Translations under genes and position numbers: made by a program
Notes under the pieces: model-generated
What the model was told of the DNA's origin: nothing
What the model saw: the letters and a program-made list of their open reading frames with translations, nothing else
Databases searched by the model: none
DNA from: Liolophura sinensis
Lineage: Eukaryota; Mollusca; Polyplacophora; Chitonida; Chitonidae
Assembly: GCF_032854445.1 (NCBI RefSeq)
Contig: NC_088301.1
Location: forward strand, 12,646,281-12,706,280
Length of the DNA stretch: 60,000 nucleotides
Reading direction: 5' to 3'
Part shown: piece after piece, positions 39,686-51,439 of the stretch
Numbering within the stretch: position 1 is the first letter of the stretch
Layout of the letters: each line of letters starts with the position of its first letter

Positions 39686-40054
39686 ATGTCCACATGTATG
39701 TCTTATTTGGATCTGTATTTGTACAAAGACGAACAAGGTCTCCTTTCACGCCGCCTATGGGACAAAAGGGATAATTTCGATTTTGATATTGTAAATTATC
39801 CTTATTTAGATAGCAATATACCGAAGGGTCCTGCATATGGTGTATACCTATCTTGCCTTACCGCATTTGCCAGATCTTGCGTTAATTGTGATGACTTTAA
39901 TCTGCGTCACAAGTTGCTAGTTCAAAAACTAGTTTGTCAAGGATACTCCATCAAACGCCATCATTCTAAGTTTCTTAAATTTTACAATGAGTATAACACT
40001 CTCGTTGGCAGGTATGGACAGAGCGTTCAGAATCTCTGGCGATCTACATTGTAA
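39686..40054 (+). pseudogene. Retroelement reverse-transcriptase C-terminal fragment, open
   Basis: 122 codons: SYLDLYLYKDEQG, then LWDKRDNFDFDIVNYPYLDS, NIPKGPAYGVYLS, RSC-NCDDFNLRH, VCQGYSIKR and a KFYNEY-type end. I recognise this order (F/YLDL; DKRDDF; PYLDSNIP-PAYGVY-SQ; QGY) as the post-catalytic part of a reverse-transcriptase protein widespread in invertebrate retroelements; the exact class is not certain. The catalytic core is absent; an in-frame TAA lies three codons before the ATG. No stop interrupts the fragment, so it is younger or better kept than its relative at 3540-3790. The 3' flank to about 40340 is probably its UTR. Confidence 0.68.
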
Positions 40055-40469
40055 TCATCCACATAAACGGCGCTGTTATCCCTATGTACATATCTATCAC
40101 CTACATGGTATTTAACAACATAGATGGCACTGGTTGCCCAGTGTAACCGTCTATCTTGTATGTCACGTGTAACATCATAGATGACGCCTCTTGTAGCATG
40201 AGATCTTTACATATTAACGGGAAAGACGTAATCGTCCGTTACTTTTGAATCACAATCTGATCGGTTAGGGCCTGTAACGCTCGTCATTTTCAAACTGTAT
40301 CTTATACCGCTTAACCTGGGGCTAGGGGCCGTAAAGGTAGCCATGTTCATTACATCAGCATGATGCCTTTATGAACAGTTGCAATTAAAGCGCGACTGAG
40401 ATACTTGTTTAATTGTTATTTGACCTGGAACTCATTTACGCACTAAGAATTTGAACTTTAATATGGTAT

Positions 40470-40700
40470 TCATTCCTCGAATATTCATTGTCTGCCTGGC
40501 ATCATTGAAAACTGATGACCGCTTCTCTCTTGTGTGTTACCGGCTTTATTTCTTGCATACCATTGCCATTGGGAGTTAGTGTTACACGTTGTTTTGGAAA
40601 TGGATCTTGCGATTATCGACTCTAGTCGATGAACGCCTTTTACGGACTGCGAATGGTATATGAATGTCGGACTTGACGCTTATATTTGACTACTAAAATC
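40470..40700 (-). repeat. Family D fragment
   Basis: gaccgcttctctcttgtgtg, gttttggaaatggatcttgc, gattatcgact, gcgaatggtatatgaatgtc. Inverted relative to 41100-41470, about 400 bp away. Confidence 0.65.
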
Positions 40701-41099
40701 GCTCTGCAGAGATTTGAACAATTTGATTTTGTTAGGAAACCATATCAGTCAAGAATGAACAGTACCAGATAAGACCTTACAGATCACAGACCTTAAGACA
40801 GCTGTCTCTATCACATCTACATGGATGCGTCTTTTCAATGGTATTTAGTTTGGGGTATAACTGCCTATCCTTTGTCAGGATTGGGAGAGATACGTTTTGC
40901 TTCAAAGGCAAGCTGTTTGTGCATAATCAATGTTCTCTCCAGCTGTTCCTACGTGTAACTTTAATGGTGCGTTGAGCAACAGCCTTTCACTTTTAACACT
41001 TTTTCACTGGGTCGTGTAAAGGATGGTTGATTGTTTCACCCGTTTCCTAACACATCAAAGCATCAGAAACATTATGAAATAAAATTAGGCCAGCAAGAA

Positions 41100-41470
41100 T
41101 TTGGCAATTTCAATGGGTTTACATGCATGCGTCGAAACAGATATTCGTATACCAGGGGTCAACCCATAATCGCAAGGCCAATTCCCAAAACGACGAATAA
41201 CACAAACCACTAAGAAAGTATATAAAGTACGAAAACAGGACGGAGTCAAGCAAAAGAGAAGCAGTCAACAGTTTTCAATGACGTTACAATGACGCAAGGT
41301 ATGTTCTAGGCGACTGATTGAAATCAGTATTCAAGTGGTGTAGAACATCAACTGTCTATAACAAATTATGTATCTCAGATGCTCTTTGATTGCAACTGTT
41401 TATATATCCAACGAGGCGATCTAATTCGAAGGTATGAGGATAAGGCCCCTAGCATCGGGTTAAGCGGATT
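41100..41470 (+). repeat. Family D, uninterrupted copy
   Basis: cgtcgaaacagatattcgta, cccaaaacgacgaataacac, agagaagcagtcaacagttt, gcaaggtatgttctaggcga, tttgattgcaactgtttata. Best reference for the family. Confidence 0.75.
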
Positions 41471-42354
41471 TAGACACAATCGTGGAGCAGAGCACCAGAG
41501 ATTTTGAACATTCTGTCTATCACTTTAGAAATTTACGAGGAACTGTTGATTTACTTATTTCTGTGAACTGAGACTCCCCATTTAGACTCCATCTGTTTCT
41601 TCTCCGGAAGAAACAATATTTTGCTGTTGTTTACATTGGTTTGGATACTGCATGTATGTTGTATCATTTAGAATATGTATTGTGTGTTTCTTTGTTTGAT
41701 CTTGTGTGAGGGATATCATTGTCTGAGAGTTCAACAAGCAACTTCTTTACAGCTGTACTTCTCTGGTAGCAATACCTTTACATAAACATGGAGCGGTGCG
41801 TCACTGCCTTTTCCACATGGTCTGCCTGCTTTACCAGCCTCGGTTTGTTTTGCCCTTGGTCAATGTCAGCTAAACCTTGCTTTCTCATGTGGCGAAAGTT
41901 TTGACGATATCCTTGGTCCTGGTTTCAAAATGCAACTCTTGACACATCGTTATCATGCCAATTGGCCGCAACAACTTTAAAACAGTTATTAACGTTAACT
42001 TTGTATATCTAGGCCTCTCTGACTTTTCATTGGTATAATGATCAAATCTGTTAAACTCTGAGCATTTCTGTTGTAAATAATTGCTCTCAAACGCTTGACT
42101 CTATTCAGTTTTGTTTACAACTTTCTCGTCCACATTCCTTCAACAGCACAAGGACGTCCGGCTGGAGACCGAAAAGGGACAGGGCTGGGGGACGGTATAT
42201 TTATCGTACGTGTTGAATTCCATCGCCACATTGATTATATATATATAGTTGCAGTGAAAGCTCAACTTTGATACTTGTTTCATTTTGACAACTTATATAC
42301 TAGCTTGGCAAATAAAAATTTGCATAGGAATTACTGACCTACACTGTCCATATC

Positions 42355-42400
42355 GATTACTGGCTGGTATACGAATATCTGCTTCGACGCATGCATTCTA
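42355..42400 (-). repeat. Family D fragment
   Basis: tggtatacgaatatctgctt followed by cgacgcatgcatt. Confidence 0.5.
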
Positions 42401-42424
42401 AGCACATAAAGATGCATGTCATTG

Positions 42425-42860
42425 CGTTATATTTTTTTTTACTTTTTGTTTCAGAAGAAAAGTGTGTCTGAAAATATTTTTGTATGGCTGGTACTTGTAT
42501 TTGAGAACACCTTATAGTAAACATAAGATGTGATTTATGTCTAATAAATTTGCTCAAATGTAAATTTGTTCTTTAGATCTTATCAAGTGCATTTAATGTG
42601 AAGTATGATAGCATTTATGCAGATAAAAAAAATATAAATATGATCAAAGTCCAGGTTGAACACATTTGTCCGCTGAATACACCAAATTCTACCAAGAATA
42701 AACAAAGCATTGGTTAAAATAGGATGTTTGGAAACTCGCACGTCATATGTGGTGCCAAGTTCTATCCCTTCTCAGAGCATTGGAATAATAACATACGGGT
42801 TAGCATGGAGTCTTAGCATGTTAGCATGTATTTTACATATGGCCGTGTTAACTGGCGCTA
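42425..42860. repeat. Dispersed repeat shared with 21.9-22.1 kb and 45.5-45.8 kb
   Basis: 42520-42680 aligns with 21940-22100 (aatgtaaatttgtt, aaatatgatc, gttgaacacatttg). 42440-42510 and 42715-42850 align with 45525-45600 and 45655-45840 (ttgtttcag-agaaaagt, ttagcatggag/ttggcatggag, tatcccttct-aga). Confidence 0.6.
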
Positions 42861-42964
42861 TGTCTGGAGTCATAACGCCAGATAGCTGTTACGGCTTTCA
42901 AATCATATGGTAGCACGAAATTGTTCACTACCTGCGTAAGCTGGTGAAAATGCTCCGGTGTAAT

Positions 42965-43435
42965 CTAAAAATAACAAAGCTGTTCTCTACAGATTCCGTC
43001 TAAAAATTTACGGACAGCTGTTGTTAATAAACAGAAAAGGGAGAACCCTAATAAAGAAGAAAATGTAGAGATATAACGACCTAGAGGTACAAACCTTAAC
43101 ATCAGTGAGTTCAACGTCTCACTTCCCTTGCAGTCGTTTTTGTACATGTGCATAACGTGACAGTTGTGCACAAAACACCAACGATGGTTGGTCAATGTGC
43201 CTTTTTTGAGGCGACTGTATTGATCCCCATGGACCATCGTCACCATCGTATGAGAGCAGAATGCTCTATTTTCAGTTACAGCTACCTTCCAATCTATGAG
43301 ACAAATCGCAAACGTAATATAAAAGTGGCTTAGAGCATTTATATTTTTTAAATATTTGATCCGCATTACGATGTTTTCATGAATAGTGTTAATCGATATC
43401 GTCTGAGAGATCCTTTCATATCTAGTAAGACCCAT
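42965..43435 (-). CDS. Unidentified 156-codon ORF
   Basis: One of the longest ORFs in the window, ending at a TAG near 42962. It has two hydrophobic stretches (about residues 35-48 and 125-142) and several Cys and His residues but no motif I know. Codon use is AT-rich like the background and no splice sites or homologous copy were found. It may well be chance. Confidence 0.15.
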   Translation of the reverse strand: MGLTRYERISQTISINTIHENIVMRIKYLKNINALSHFYITFAICLIDWKVAVTENRAFCSHTMVTMVHGDQYSRLKKGTLTNHRWCFVHNCHVMHMYKNDCKGSETLNSLMLRFVPLGRYISTFSSLLGFSLFCLLTTAVRKFLDGICREQLCYF

Positions 43436-43639
43436 CGTCCTGATTTACATGGTAAACAGTCCTGTGATGTATACAAAACTGTGAAGTGCGGTGAGTTACC
43501 CTGGAGCACACAGTAAATTACACTGTTGTCTTACTCATTTTCGTATCCAATGCATGTCTCCTATGTACATGCCTTCCATGTATGGTAACATATTTATAAA
43601 GTAACCAGTAGGTTAGATCTGAAATGACAAAGGGCAAAA

Positions 43640-43957
43640 CAAATGAACGACAGGGCGAAGCGAACGAACAAAAGAAGAAAACGACTTTTTGCCACCAAAC
43701 AGTTTCATGCTTTCGGCCCTTTGTGTTTTTGTGTCCAGACCTTCATATTTAGATCAGGAAAGTCCACATTCTACCAAACCTCGTACTTTTGTAACTCTGC
43801 CTTCTGCTTTTAATTGGCAGATCGCATGGCAAACCGGAAATCAGAAAACCTCGGGGATTCCACCAAAGTTCGCCCTTTCGTACTTTTGGCTTCCGCTTTT
43901 TAACTCACAGAGCTCAAGACAAATATGAAGACGAAAGTGTGAAAGGGCAAGATTCAA
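43640..43957. repeat. CGAAAG-rich sequence flanking the TIR element
   Basis: Repeated words such as gggcgaag, cgaacgaac, ccctttcgtacttttg and gcccttt occur in both orientations. The 79-codon ORF at 43689 comes from this stretch. Confidence 0.55.
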
Positions 43958-44277
43958 CTAAACATCGCATTTTCACACTTTGGAGTTTTCCTTCATATTA
44001 CAAAATACAAACTAGCGAGACCACGAAAAGGAAAGATTCCATCTATTATCGCTGTTTCGTGGTCTCGCTCTGTCGTATGTTTTATATTCAGAAATACAGG
44101 AAAGTACAAAATTGAGAATTAAAAGTACTAAATAGCGAGGAAAAGATACTTTCGTACTTTCGCCTCGGCCTTTCGTACTTTTGTGTCGTGGTTTGAAAAA
44201 GGCAATGAACAATATCAATAATTCTTCAGTTGAGTGATATGAAGGAAAACTCCAAAGTGCGAAAGTGCGATGTTTAG
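43958..44277. mobile_element. 320-bp element with 41-bp terminal inverted repeats
   Basis: Ends 43958-43998 and 44237-44277 are reverse complements at 39 of 41 positions (ctaaacatcgcattttcac at the left). Inside is a perfect 15-bp inverted pair, agcgagaccacgaaa (44014-44028) and its complement (44055-44069), plus ctttcgtactttcg-type palindromic words at 44148-44180. No coding capacity. Best read as a foldback or MITE-like element; no clear target duplication. Confidence 0.8.
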
Positions 44278-45951
44278 TGATTAGGATTTAACGTTGTACC
44301 TAACAATATTTCAGTCATATAACGACGAAGGAGTTCTAAGAGTGCATGAAATGTGCCTCCTTTTTGTAGGATGAATTTCCCCCGCTCTATTATCTAGTGC
44401 TGCTTAACTGAGAAAATTTACCGAAGGCAAGTAAGCCGCCCCACTAGAGTCATTAGTCTGATACTGGTCAACCAGTCGTTGCACTTCCCCTCAATGCTGT
44501 ACGCCAAGAGAGGAAGCCACAACTTCATCTTTAAAAGGTTTTAGGTAATAATTCTTCATTTGCTCATAATTACGGGTAGAGAAAATTATTTTATTTCATT
44601 TTGGAGGGGGGAGTGGTCCGGGGGATGGGGTGGGGGACACCTGTAAAGCAGGCGAGCGTGATTCGCTTTTACAATTGATCAGTCTCATGTTGAAGCAAAC
44701 GACAATGCTCTTTCATAAGATTAGAATAAAAGTCAAATTTGGAACAAATGCGTGTTGGATGCAGTGGTGCCCCTTTTCAGTAAAAGAACAGTCTCATCTT
44801 GACTACAAATCAGTGAGGCGTTGTGTTTTTACTTTATCACCTCAGAGCAAACCCACAATGTATGTTACACGATAATACTGGGGCAAATGTAGAAGATAAC
44901 TATTAAAATCTTCGAATAAAAGACGTCTCTACATCTAGGTTTATTGCAGAGTCTGTTGCCTACGAATAAAGGCGCTTGCAACAAAATGCTTTGCCAACGG
45001 CGTCCAAGCAGCATCTGTGCATGCAGCAATTATTATACGCTACAAGTAGATCTGTTTAAAGCAAGACCACCGGTCCGGTAGGTGGAGCAAAGTTTTGATT
45101 GGCAGGGAATGCAAAATGAGACTTTTTTTGCTTCAGAATATTTTCGGAAACTTAAGTTAATGAGTATTTCCGGCAGCCAAGTGAAATTCTCATATTCTCA
45201 TACTCTCATATTTTTTTCCACTCATACTGCCTTAAATCGCCTCAAGGTAAACCTTCTAAATAACTCATTCTACTCGGCGGGTGATCAAACATTAGGAATT
45301 GATAAAATAGTATGTAACACCGGGAGGAGTCAAAGACAGAAGTCCGAAAAGAAACCTGTGCCATGGAAACAAGTGTCATCATATCAGACAACTGTACGGT
45401 GTTCAGAGCCATGGTGAAAATGTTTGATTCACATGCAGCTTTTTTTAGTCCAATTTGTCTGCCTCGCTTGAACGAGCAGAAAACATTAAAATCATGTCAA
45501 AGTATTGTGTTTAGTTGTTTTTACCCTTTTGTTTCAGGAGAAAAGTATTTGAAAATATGTTTGTGTGTCGTGTACATTTATTTGGGAAAACTTTATGGTG
45601 CATATCGTCTTTTCATAACACTATTCTTAGTAAGGAAGTGTCTATCTCTTCCTTAAACATGAGAGTAACAAAGTACGAGTTGGCATGGAGCTTGAGCACA
45701 AATGTGATCCGACCTGCGGTATACTCTATGCATAGAGTACCTGGGCTCTCAAGCGTGGTCTGATGCTATTGCTTATCCCTTCTTAGAACAAGGGAATAAA
45801 CGTACGAGTCAGCATAGAGCCAGTATACTACCCCTAGGTAGATTTACCGGTGTCATCCTCTAACTCCTCCTAGCCTCTCATGTCAATGTCACAGCATGGA
45901 TTTCTACCCGGATGGCCACAGACCCCTATTAATTTTCCATAAGCGACAATG

Positions 45952-46245
45952 TTAACATTTAGCGCTGTAGCTCAGCCCCAAACATTCCGTGGCCAACAAG
46001 TTTGGTGCATACCTGACCCAGCTTGTGAGAAAGAAGCCACTAAAATCTTGACATAGGATGACCGTCAAAATCTGGACCTTTCTATGCTGGCAGCTGGGAG
46101 GGGTGCCTAGCAACGTCAAGGGGACGTCATTCGCAGGATCATCACCACCTATCTCCTTGTGTCCTCTCGCCCAGAATTTCAAACTTTCATCAGTAAAACT
46201 CATACCTGCCCAAAGCTTAGACAATTTCCAGCATTTTGATACCAA
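45952..46245 (-). other. Unassigned ORF beside the LINE relic
   Basis: 97 codons beginning MVSKCWKLSKLWAG, with FTDESLKFWARG. No confident family. Antisense to, and just upstream of, the LINE fragment; probably repeat-derived. Confidence 0.15.
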
Positions 46246-46404
46246 GCATACACCTGTACACCAAAAACGGCAGGCTGGTAGTCAAAAAAGGCTTTACACT
46301 CTAAAATACACAGAATTATATTCGTAAATCCTGAAAAACAGAAGTTATAATGGGGGTCTGTGTTCGGATGGGTCTACTGTTACCCATTTGCTCGAATTAT
46401 ACTT

Positions 46405-46849
46405 TGAACTCATGCCATTATTTGATAAAGGGAAAAATTCCAAAGCGTTCGAAACACCTTGATCTTATCGCAAAACTGCAGCTCTGTGGTATTAATAGAA
46501 AACTACTGAATGGGTTCCTCAATTACCTGGAACAAGAGAACAAGGAGTTGTAAGTCAGGGACAACAGCCTGACCTACTTAAGGTTTCGTTTGGGGTACCA
46601 CAGGGCTCCGTGTTGGTACGTCTCCTAATCCTGATATACAGTCATGTAAATAAGAAATATCGCCTTAGCTACAAAAACTTGCAAAGAGTGCGGTTTCTTC
46701 TCGAACTACGTCAAAGTCGTCAAATTTACCGTGTGCTCATCTTTCATAAAATTATCCATGATCAGTCAAATACTTATCTTCACGAAATCCTGCCCAAGTC
46801 AACTTCTGAAGATGTACTCAAAAATGAAACCCCCAACCTGGTATTATAA
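46405..46849 (+). pseudogene. LINE reverse transcriptase relic with internal deletion
   Basis: Three-frame reading gives SKAFETP, then LIAKLQLCGINRKLLNGFLN, a frameshift, VSFGVPQGSVL...LLILIYSHVN, and at once the C-terminal part LQR...QIYRVLIFHKIIH, YLHEILPKST. In CR1/Jockey-like LINEs the GVPQGSVLGPLLF-IYIND block is followed by FADD and about 150 residues before the LQRR and HKILH region; here FADD and that stretch are missing. Frameshifts and the deletion make it inactive. Confidence 0.8.
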
Positions 46850-47489
46850 AGGCAGTATAGTCTTTCGAACATATGTATATGTCGCTAACTAAAGTCTAAA
46901 TGTGTAGTCTAATGATGAGTTTGAAATGAACACTTTTGTTTGATTTTTCTCGATGTAGCTGGGGCGCATGTAAACGAAAAATTAAATAAACCGATAACAA
47001 ATGCTGTATGTCAGTTCATTCAATCTCAATGCTTTATGTTAAACTGAATTTCCAATTTCCAATTTCCAGTCAAAGTTTATGTAAGTAACAAGAAGAGCAA
47101 CAACAATATGAGCAATAATTAAAGCAATACCTATTTCACCTACTTCCATTTCTTTTTTGGAGTTTGGTTTTTCTCTCCTCGATCGGAACTATCTGAAATT
47201 AGACTACTGGGCCTTTACCATGGGTACATTTAATTAAATCATCAAGGTACCCCACGCTTCATGCCACAAGTAATTAAGCCATTAGAGTACCACACAACAC
47301 GCTTCTGTATTTAGTGCGCATCTGGATCTTTTACTCGGCTTTTAGTAATTGGTTTTCTCAACATTCTCACATGTTTGAGTTTTTCCGCCAACATACAACT
47401 GTATGGTAGCGATGGCATACAAGAGTTAACATTCTCATAAAATTTAGAACCATGCTCTCTTACAGAAAATTCTTCCTCTCGGGCCATAA

Positions 47490-47640
47490 ATAGGATGGTC
47501 TGACAGCAACCTTCAATTTGTCGCGGGTTTCCCTCGGGCTTTGTCCGGTTTCCTCCCACCATAATGATGGCCGCCGTCCTATAAGTGAACTATTCTTGAG
47601 CATGGTGTAAAACACCGATCAAATAAATAAATAAATAAAT
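47490..47640 (+). mobile_element. SINE family A, 3' half
   Basis: ggtctgacagcaacc, tccggtttcctcccaccata, gagcatggtgtaaaacaccg and an AAAT tail. Confidence 0.88.
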
Positions 47641-47837
47641 GAGGAGAATTCTTAACGGTCACTGATACTAGACTAGATACTGATCAGTGTGATCCCAAGC
47701 TCAAGTAAAACTCCTGCTGGTTCGGAATTGGTTTTTAATCAAAAGACTTTGATGTTATCAGATAACTGGCGAAAAACTTAGAAACCGAGCCGTCATAAAA
47801 TCAAATCATCCCCAGCTGTTTCCAAACCTTATAATTC

Positions 47838-48050
47838 TGCTTCGGTGCCTACGTTTTAGAGCGTTGACTTCAAAGTCGGGGAACCTGGAATCAAACATGG
47901 GTCGGTTCATACTAAAGGCATTCATCATGGAACTTGCTGCTGCCTCGCTTGGCGATCAGCACTGAGAAGTTGGAGCAAAACTGGTTAGCCCGATGTGTAT
48001 ATGACGTGAGTGGTTTCGGTGTCTTGTCTGGTGCGTTCGGCATAATAGGC
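47838..48050 (+). mobile_element. SINE family B
   Basis: Head with gttttagagcgttgactt and box B-like ggaatcaaacatgggtc, then gctgctgcctcgcttgg, gcactgagaagttggagcaa, gcccgatgtgtatatgacg. Confidence 0.72.
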
Positions 48051-48387
48051 CTACCTGTTTCTACAGTTTGGATAGCAAGAACCGGCAATGTAATTTAATT
48101 CTCTTTCAATTAACTCTTCAAGAAGAGGAAAAGATACCATATGCATGGCCTTTTTAAAAAATATCTTGTGTTTGAATCCAAGTATTCCATTTGTATTCTG
48201 ACTGGCCCCGATAGTACAGCTGCCACCCACCAAAACATGTTACTGAAGAATTGATTAAACACGACCTACATGTAGAGGTATATTAATTACTGAGATATGT
48301 AAGTAAGGGAAATGAGCATACCTATACAATTTAATGAATATCCGTTATTATTATGTTGTAATTAGTCTCCGTAAGACGGAGGACATG

Positions 48388-48455
48388 TCTGAATGAATGA
48401 ATAATTGTAGCTTAGCGCCACATCTGCAATATTTCAGCCATATCGAACATGTTTA
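48388..48455 (-). mobile_element. SINE family C, 3' end
   Basis: gaatgaatgaataattgtag, cttagcgccacatctgcaat, atttcagccatatcg. Confidence 0.6.
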
Positions 48456-48823
48456 AAACAAGACGCAGTGAATGGTATTTAATATGACGATGACAACATT
48501 TAAAAAAGAAGTTAAAAACAACCAATCCTTAATTGAAACCTGAAGACCACAATACGTTCATCTTAATCGTTACGTTCATACGTTCATATAATCAAGAAAA
48601 ACGTATATATAAATGTATATATGGCTTTAGCATATACCTATGGCCTTTACCCACGTGATATAGAGGCATCCTATATTATTCCGTATAGGATGGTTCGTAT
48701 ATGCATCCTCTGAAAACAGAAACTGTTTTCAATGTTTACATTCAAAGCGCCCTCTACCGGGGAATCCCCTGAACTAACATCGGTACAACAACAAGTTGTA
48801 AGAAAAGCATATTTAGTGGATTC

Positions 48824-49243
48824 ATGGTGCAACATGGTTCATACAGAGAATTATATCCTTATGCTGATAAATCATATACAGTCGGCGAACTGATCTCCGT
48901 CGTTTTACTCAAGGTCGATGGTTGTGAAAGCAATCCAAAATCAAGCCTTTCCATGAAGCTAGCCCCCGAAATCCCTTTTATTAAATGTAAACAGTATAAA
49001 GAGGAAACATATCGGGCACTCACACATATGCAGCAGTCGTCAGAAGTTTCACCAGTGCACGATGATGATCATGATTATCAGTTCTCGTTTCGAAAATTCC
49101 CCGCACCGGACAGTCCATCAGTCAGTAGTTACACATCCGCACGAGGGTGCAAACTTTGCAACACTGTTAAAGAGCCAAATTCCTACTCCAGTCATTATGA
49201 TGGTCTATTCAAAGATCTGATTTTAAACTACACCGCACGTTGA
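48824..49243 (+). CDS. Hypothetical 139-residue protein
   Basis: Starts at an ATG followed by G and ends in TGA. The protein is soluble-looking and mixed in composition: an N-terminal part with YPYADKSYTVGELISVVLL, a Lys/Tyr-rich middle, an acidic DDDHDYQ cluster, a Ser/Pro segment and a CKLC pair. No signal peptide, no membrane helix, no family recognised. The frame stays open for 16 codons upstream of the ATG (stop at 48773), so it could be part of a longer exon. An aataaa lies at about 49516. It does not overlap any repeat family seen here and has more even codon use than the chance ORFs, which is why it is listed; a coding role is inference. Confidence 0.35.
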   Translation: MVQHGSYRELYPYADKSYTVGELISVVLLKVDGCESNPKSSLSMKLAPEIPFIKCKQYKEETYRALTHMQQSSEVSPVHDDDHDYQFSFRKFPAPDSPSVSSYTSARGCKLCNTVKEPNSYSSHYDGLFKDLILNYTAR

Positions 49244-51156
49244 AAATTTGCTTACGTACCCATTATGTCTCTTTGCATAAAGTGAGGCGATTCCCTTGGC
49301 GTAACAAATTACCATAAACCATATTGATTTATTTCACGTAGTTCACAAATGAAACTATTGAAATAGAAATTTAAAGAACAAAATCATATTCGACCTGAAA
49401 AAAATCGTGCTCATTTATAGGTGAATTACATTTTGTCTTCACGGGTTTTCTAATTCTAGCAAGACAGTCTACTGATTGACGCACAACCGTGTGTGTTTTG
49501 ACCATTTGTTACGTGAAAATAAAGGTATACTAGTATGATCTCGGCTCGGATTATACAACAGGTCGACCTCAGATAACTCGAGTTAATACACCATTGCGGA
49601 TCATGCACTGTTGTGACAATCTCTACAAATTATACATCGAACAATTAGACCAATGACCTTTAAATATTTGATGATAGCTTTGCCAGCAATGCCATCAACT
49701 AAGGAAAACGATAATTTGTAATTGTACATGCTTATCATTTGCGTGGAATTGGATTGCATGTGAAGACTTTTGATGTAGACGAAAAACGTTTGATAATTTA
49801 CAAATTAGATTTATGTCCACAATAATAACTTTCTTAATCCAATGAGACAAGCGGATCGATCAAAACTCCTGGTCACGTATCCAGTATGCGATATGTGGCT
49901 ATTTCATCTGGCAAGACATCAAACATATCGTTGCTTTATCACCTCACAGTAGTTACTCAGTCCGCAGATTTTAAGAGCCTGATGAATCTTGGTCGACAGA
50001 CCAGAGTATCTGTCTGCAGAATGTAACATCTGTCTGCAGATGTCTGAAGAAGAATCAAGAATTATATCGCCATGTATTTTATGAGTCATTTGTTACGGTG
50101 ACCTGTACAGAGTTCATGAATAATCATCAAACATCGAACATATGTCAGTGATAAGAAGATTCAGCCGTGTTTTCCTCCTGCATATTACATAATGAAGAAA
50201 GCACATGAGATAGGTCTTTCTTTTTCATAGAAACATTCCATAATCCTCTCAGTGTAATGAATAGATTGACTTGTCTGCCGGGATGCCGACTGAGGCCGAA
50301 AGTGGATCCCGACATGGGAAACTAGTGAGCTCCAAGGCAATATACAATAATACTTCGCTCCATGTTTTTTGACAGCTAGTTGATATCAACGTTCGCGCGC
50401 TCCCCATGGTAACGAGCTCCCAAAAAAAAACGCATCGGATGTGTGAGACACTCGACACAAGAGCTGACCAGAGGATGATTCACCAATCACATAACAGAGA
50501 AACTAGGGATAATTATTTCTTAGTTGTTGGACATATGTCTATGGGCAACCGCACGCAGCAGTGATATTCTCCATAAATGATTATGGCTCGCTAAACAGGC
50601 AAAACTGGCAAGTTAACAAAAATCATTAATTAGCCACCAAAAATGGTTTGCATCCACCAGACATTATAATTTGTCACGCATAATAAATCATCCATTATAA
50701 AGCGTTGTAGATAACTTTATGTTTGATTTTAGTTCCTGAAAACTGATGCAATTATAAGCTTGCTCGCGTGACCATGATCATGAAGTTATTACCAGAATCA
50801 GAATCTTGTGTTAGAATTTGTAACAGTGTTTACAAACAATCAAGTCTCAGTCTCATTGTATAAGGTGTAACATGTGCTTCGTAACAAAACCAATTTGCCA
50901 CAAAACTGTCACCAGATGTTGCGTTAAAAGCGGATTATTTACCGACTTCTCGTTGATTTATTAATTTTTTTCTAAAAACAAACAGTTACGTGACAAAAGC
51001 GTTCTTCACTTACTTTGGCATCAAACAATGCATAATGGATTTTAAAGCAAAGGCGCTGCTGTTATTTTATAGCTTATCATTCAAAATTTTCTGGAGAAAA
51101 AAACCCTGTTTGTGCATCCAGCTTTAACTGTAACCACATTACCACAAAAACAAGCT
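49244..51156. other. No recognisable gene
   Basis: About 1.9 kb of AT-rich DNA. A 69-codon ORF at 50249-50458 (-) has no recognised domain. Confidence 0.4.
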
Positions 51157-51170
51157 GTAACAATATAACA

Positions 51171-51439
51171 TTGATTTTGATTGATTTGATTGGTGTTTTA
51201 CGCCGTACTCAAGAATATTTCACTTATACGACGGCGGCCTGCATTATGGTGGGTGGAAACCGGGCACAGCCCGGAGGAAACCCACGACCATCCGCAGGTT
51301 GCTGACAGACCTTCTCACTTACAGCCGGAGAGGAAGCCAGCATGAGCTGGACTTGAACTCATAGCGACCACATTGGTGAGAGGCTTCTGGGTCATTACGC
51401 TGCGCTAGTGCGCTAACCAACTGAGCCACGGAGGCCCCC
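51171..51439 (-). mobile_element. SINE family A, full-length reference copy
   Basis: About 269 bp. Read on the minus strand: ggcctccgtggctcagttgg (box A), gagttcaagtcc (box B), the central ggatggtcgtgggtttcctc domain, gtgaaatattcttgagtac, ggcgtaaaacaccaatcaaa, then a short tail. The 14-bp duplication gtaacaatataaca flanks it (51157-51170 and 51440-51453) without mismatch. An internal RNA polymerase III promoter is inferred from the boxes. Confidence 0.95.

Noticed and set aside
43689-43928. 79-codon ORF
   Set aside because: Built from the CGAAAG/CTTTCG word repeats next to the TIR element.
45952-46245. Possible Tc1-type transposase (FTDES motif)
   Set aside because: The residues after FTDES do not follow the transposase pattern and no second catalytic block was found.
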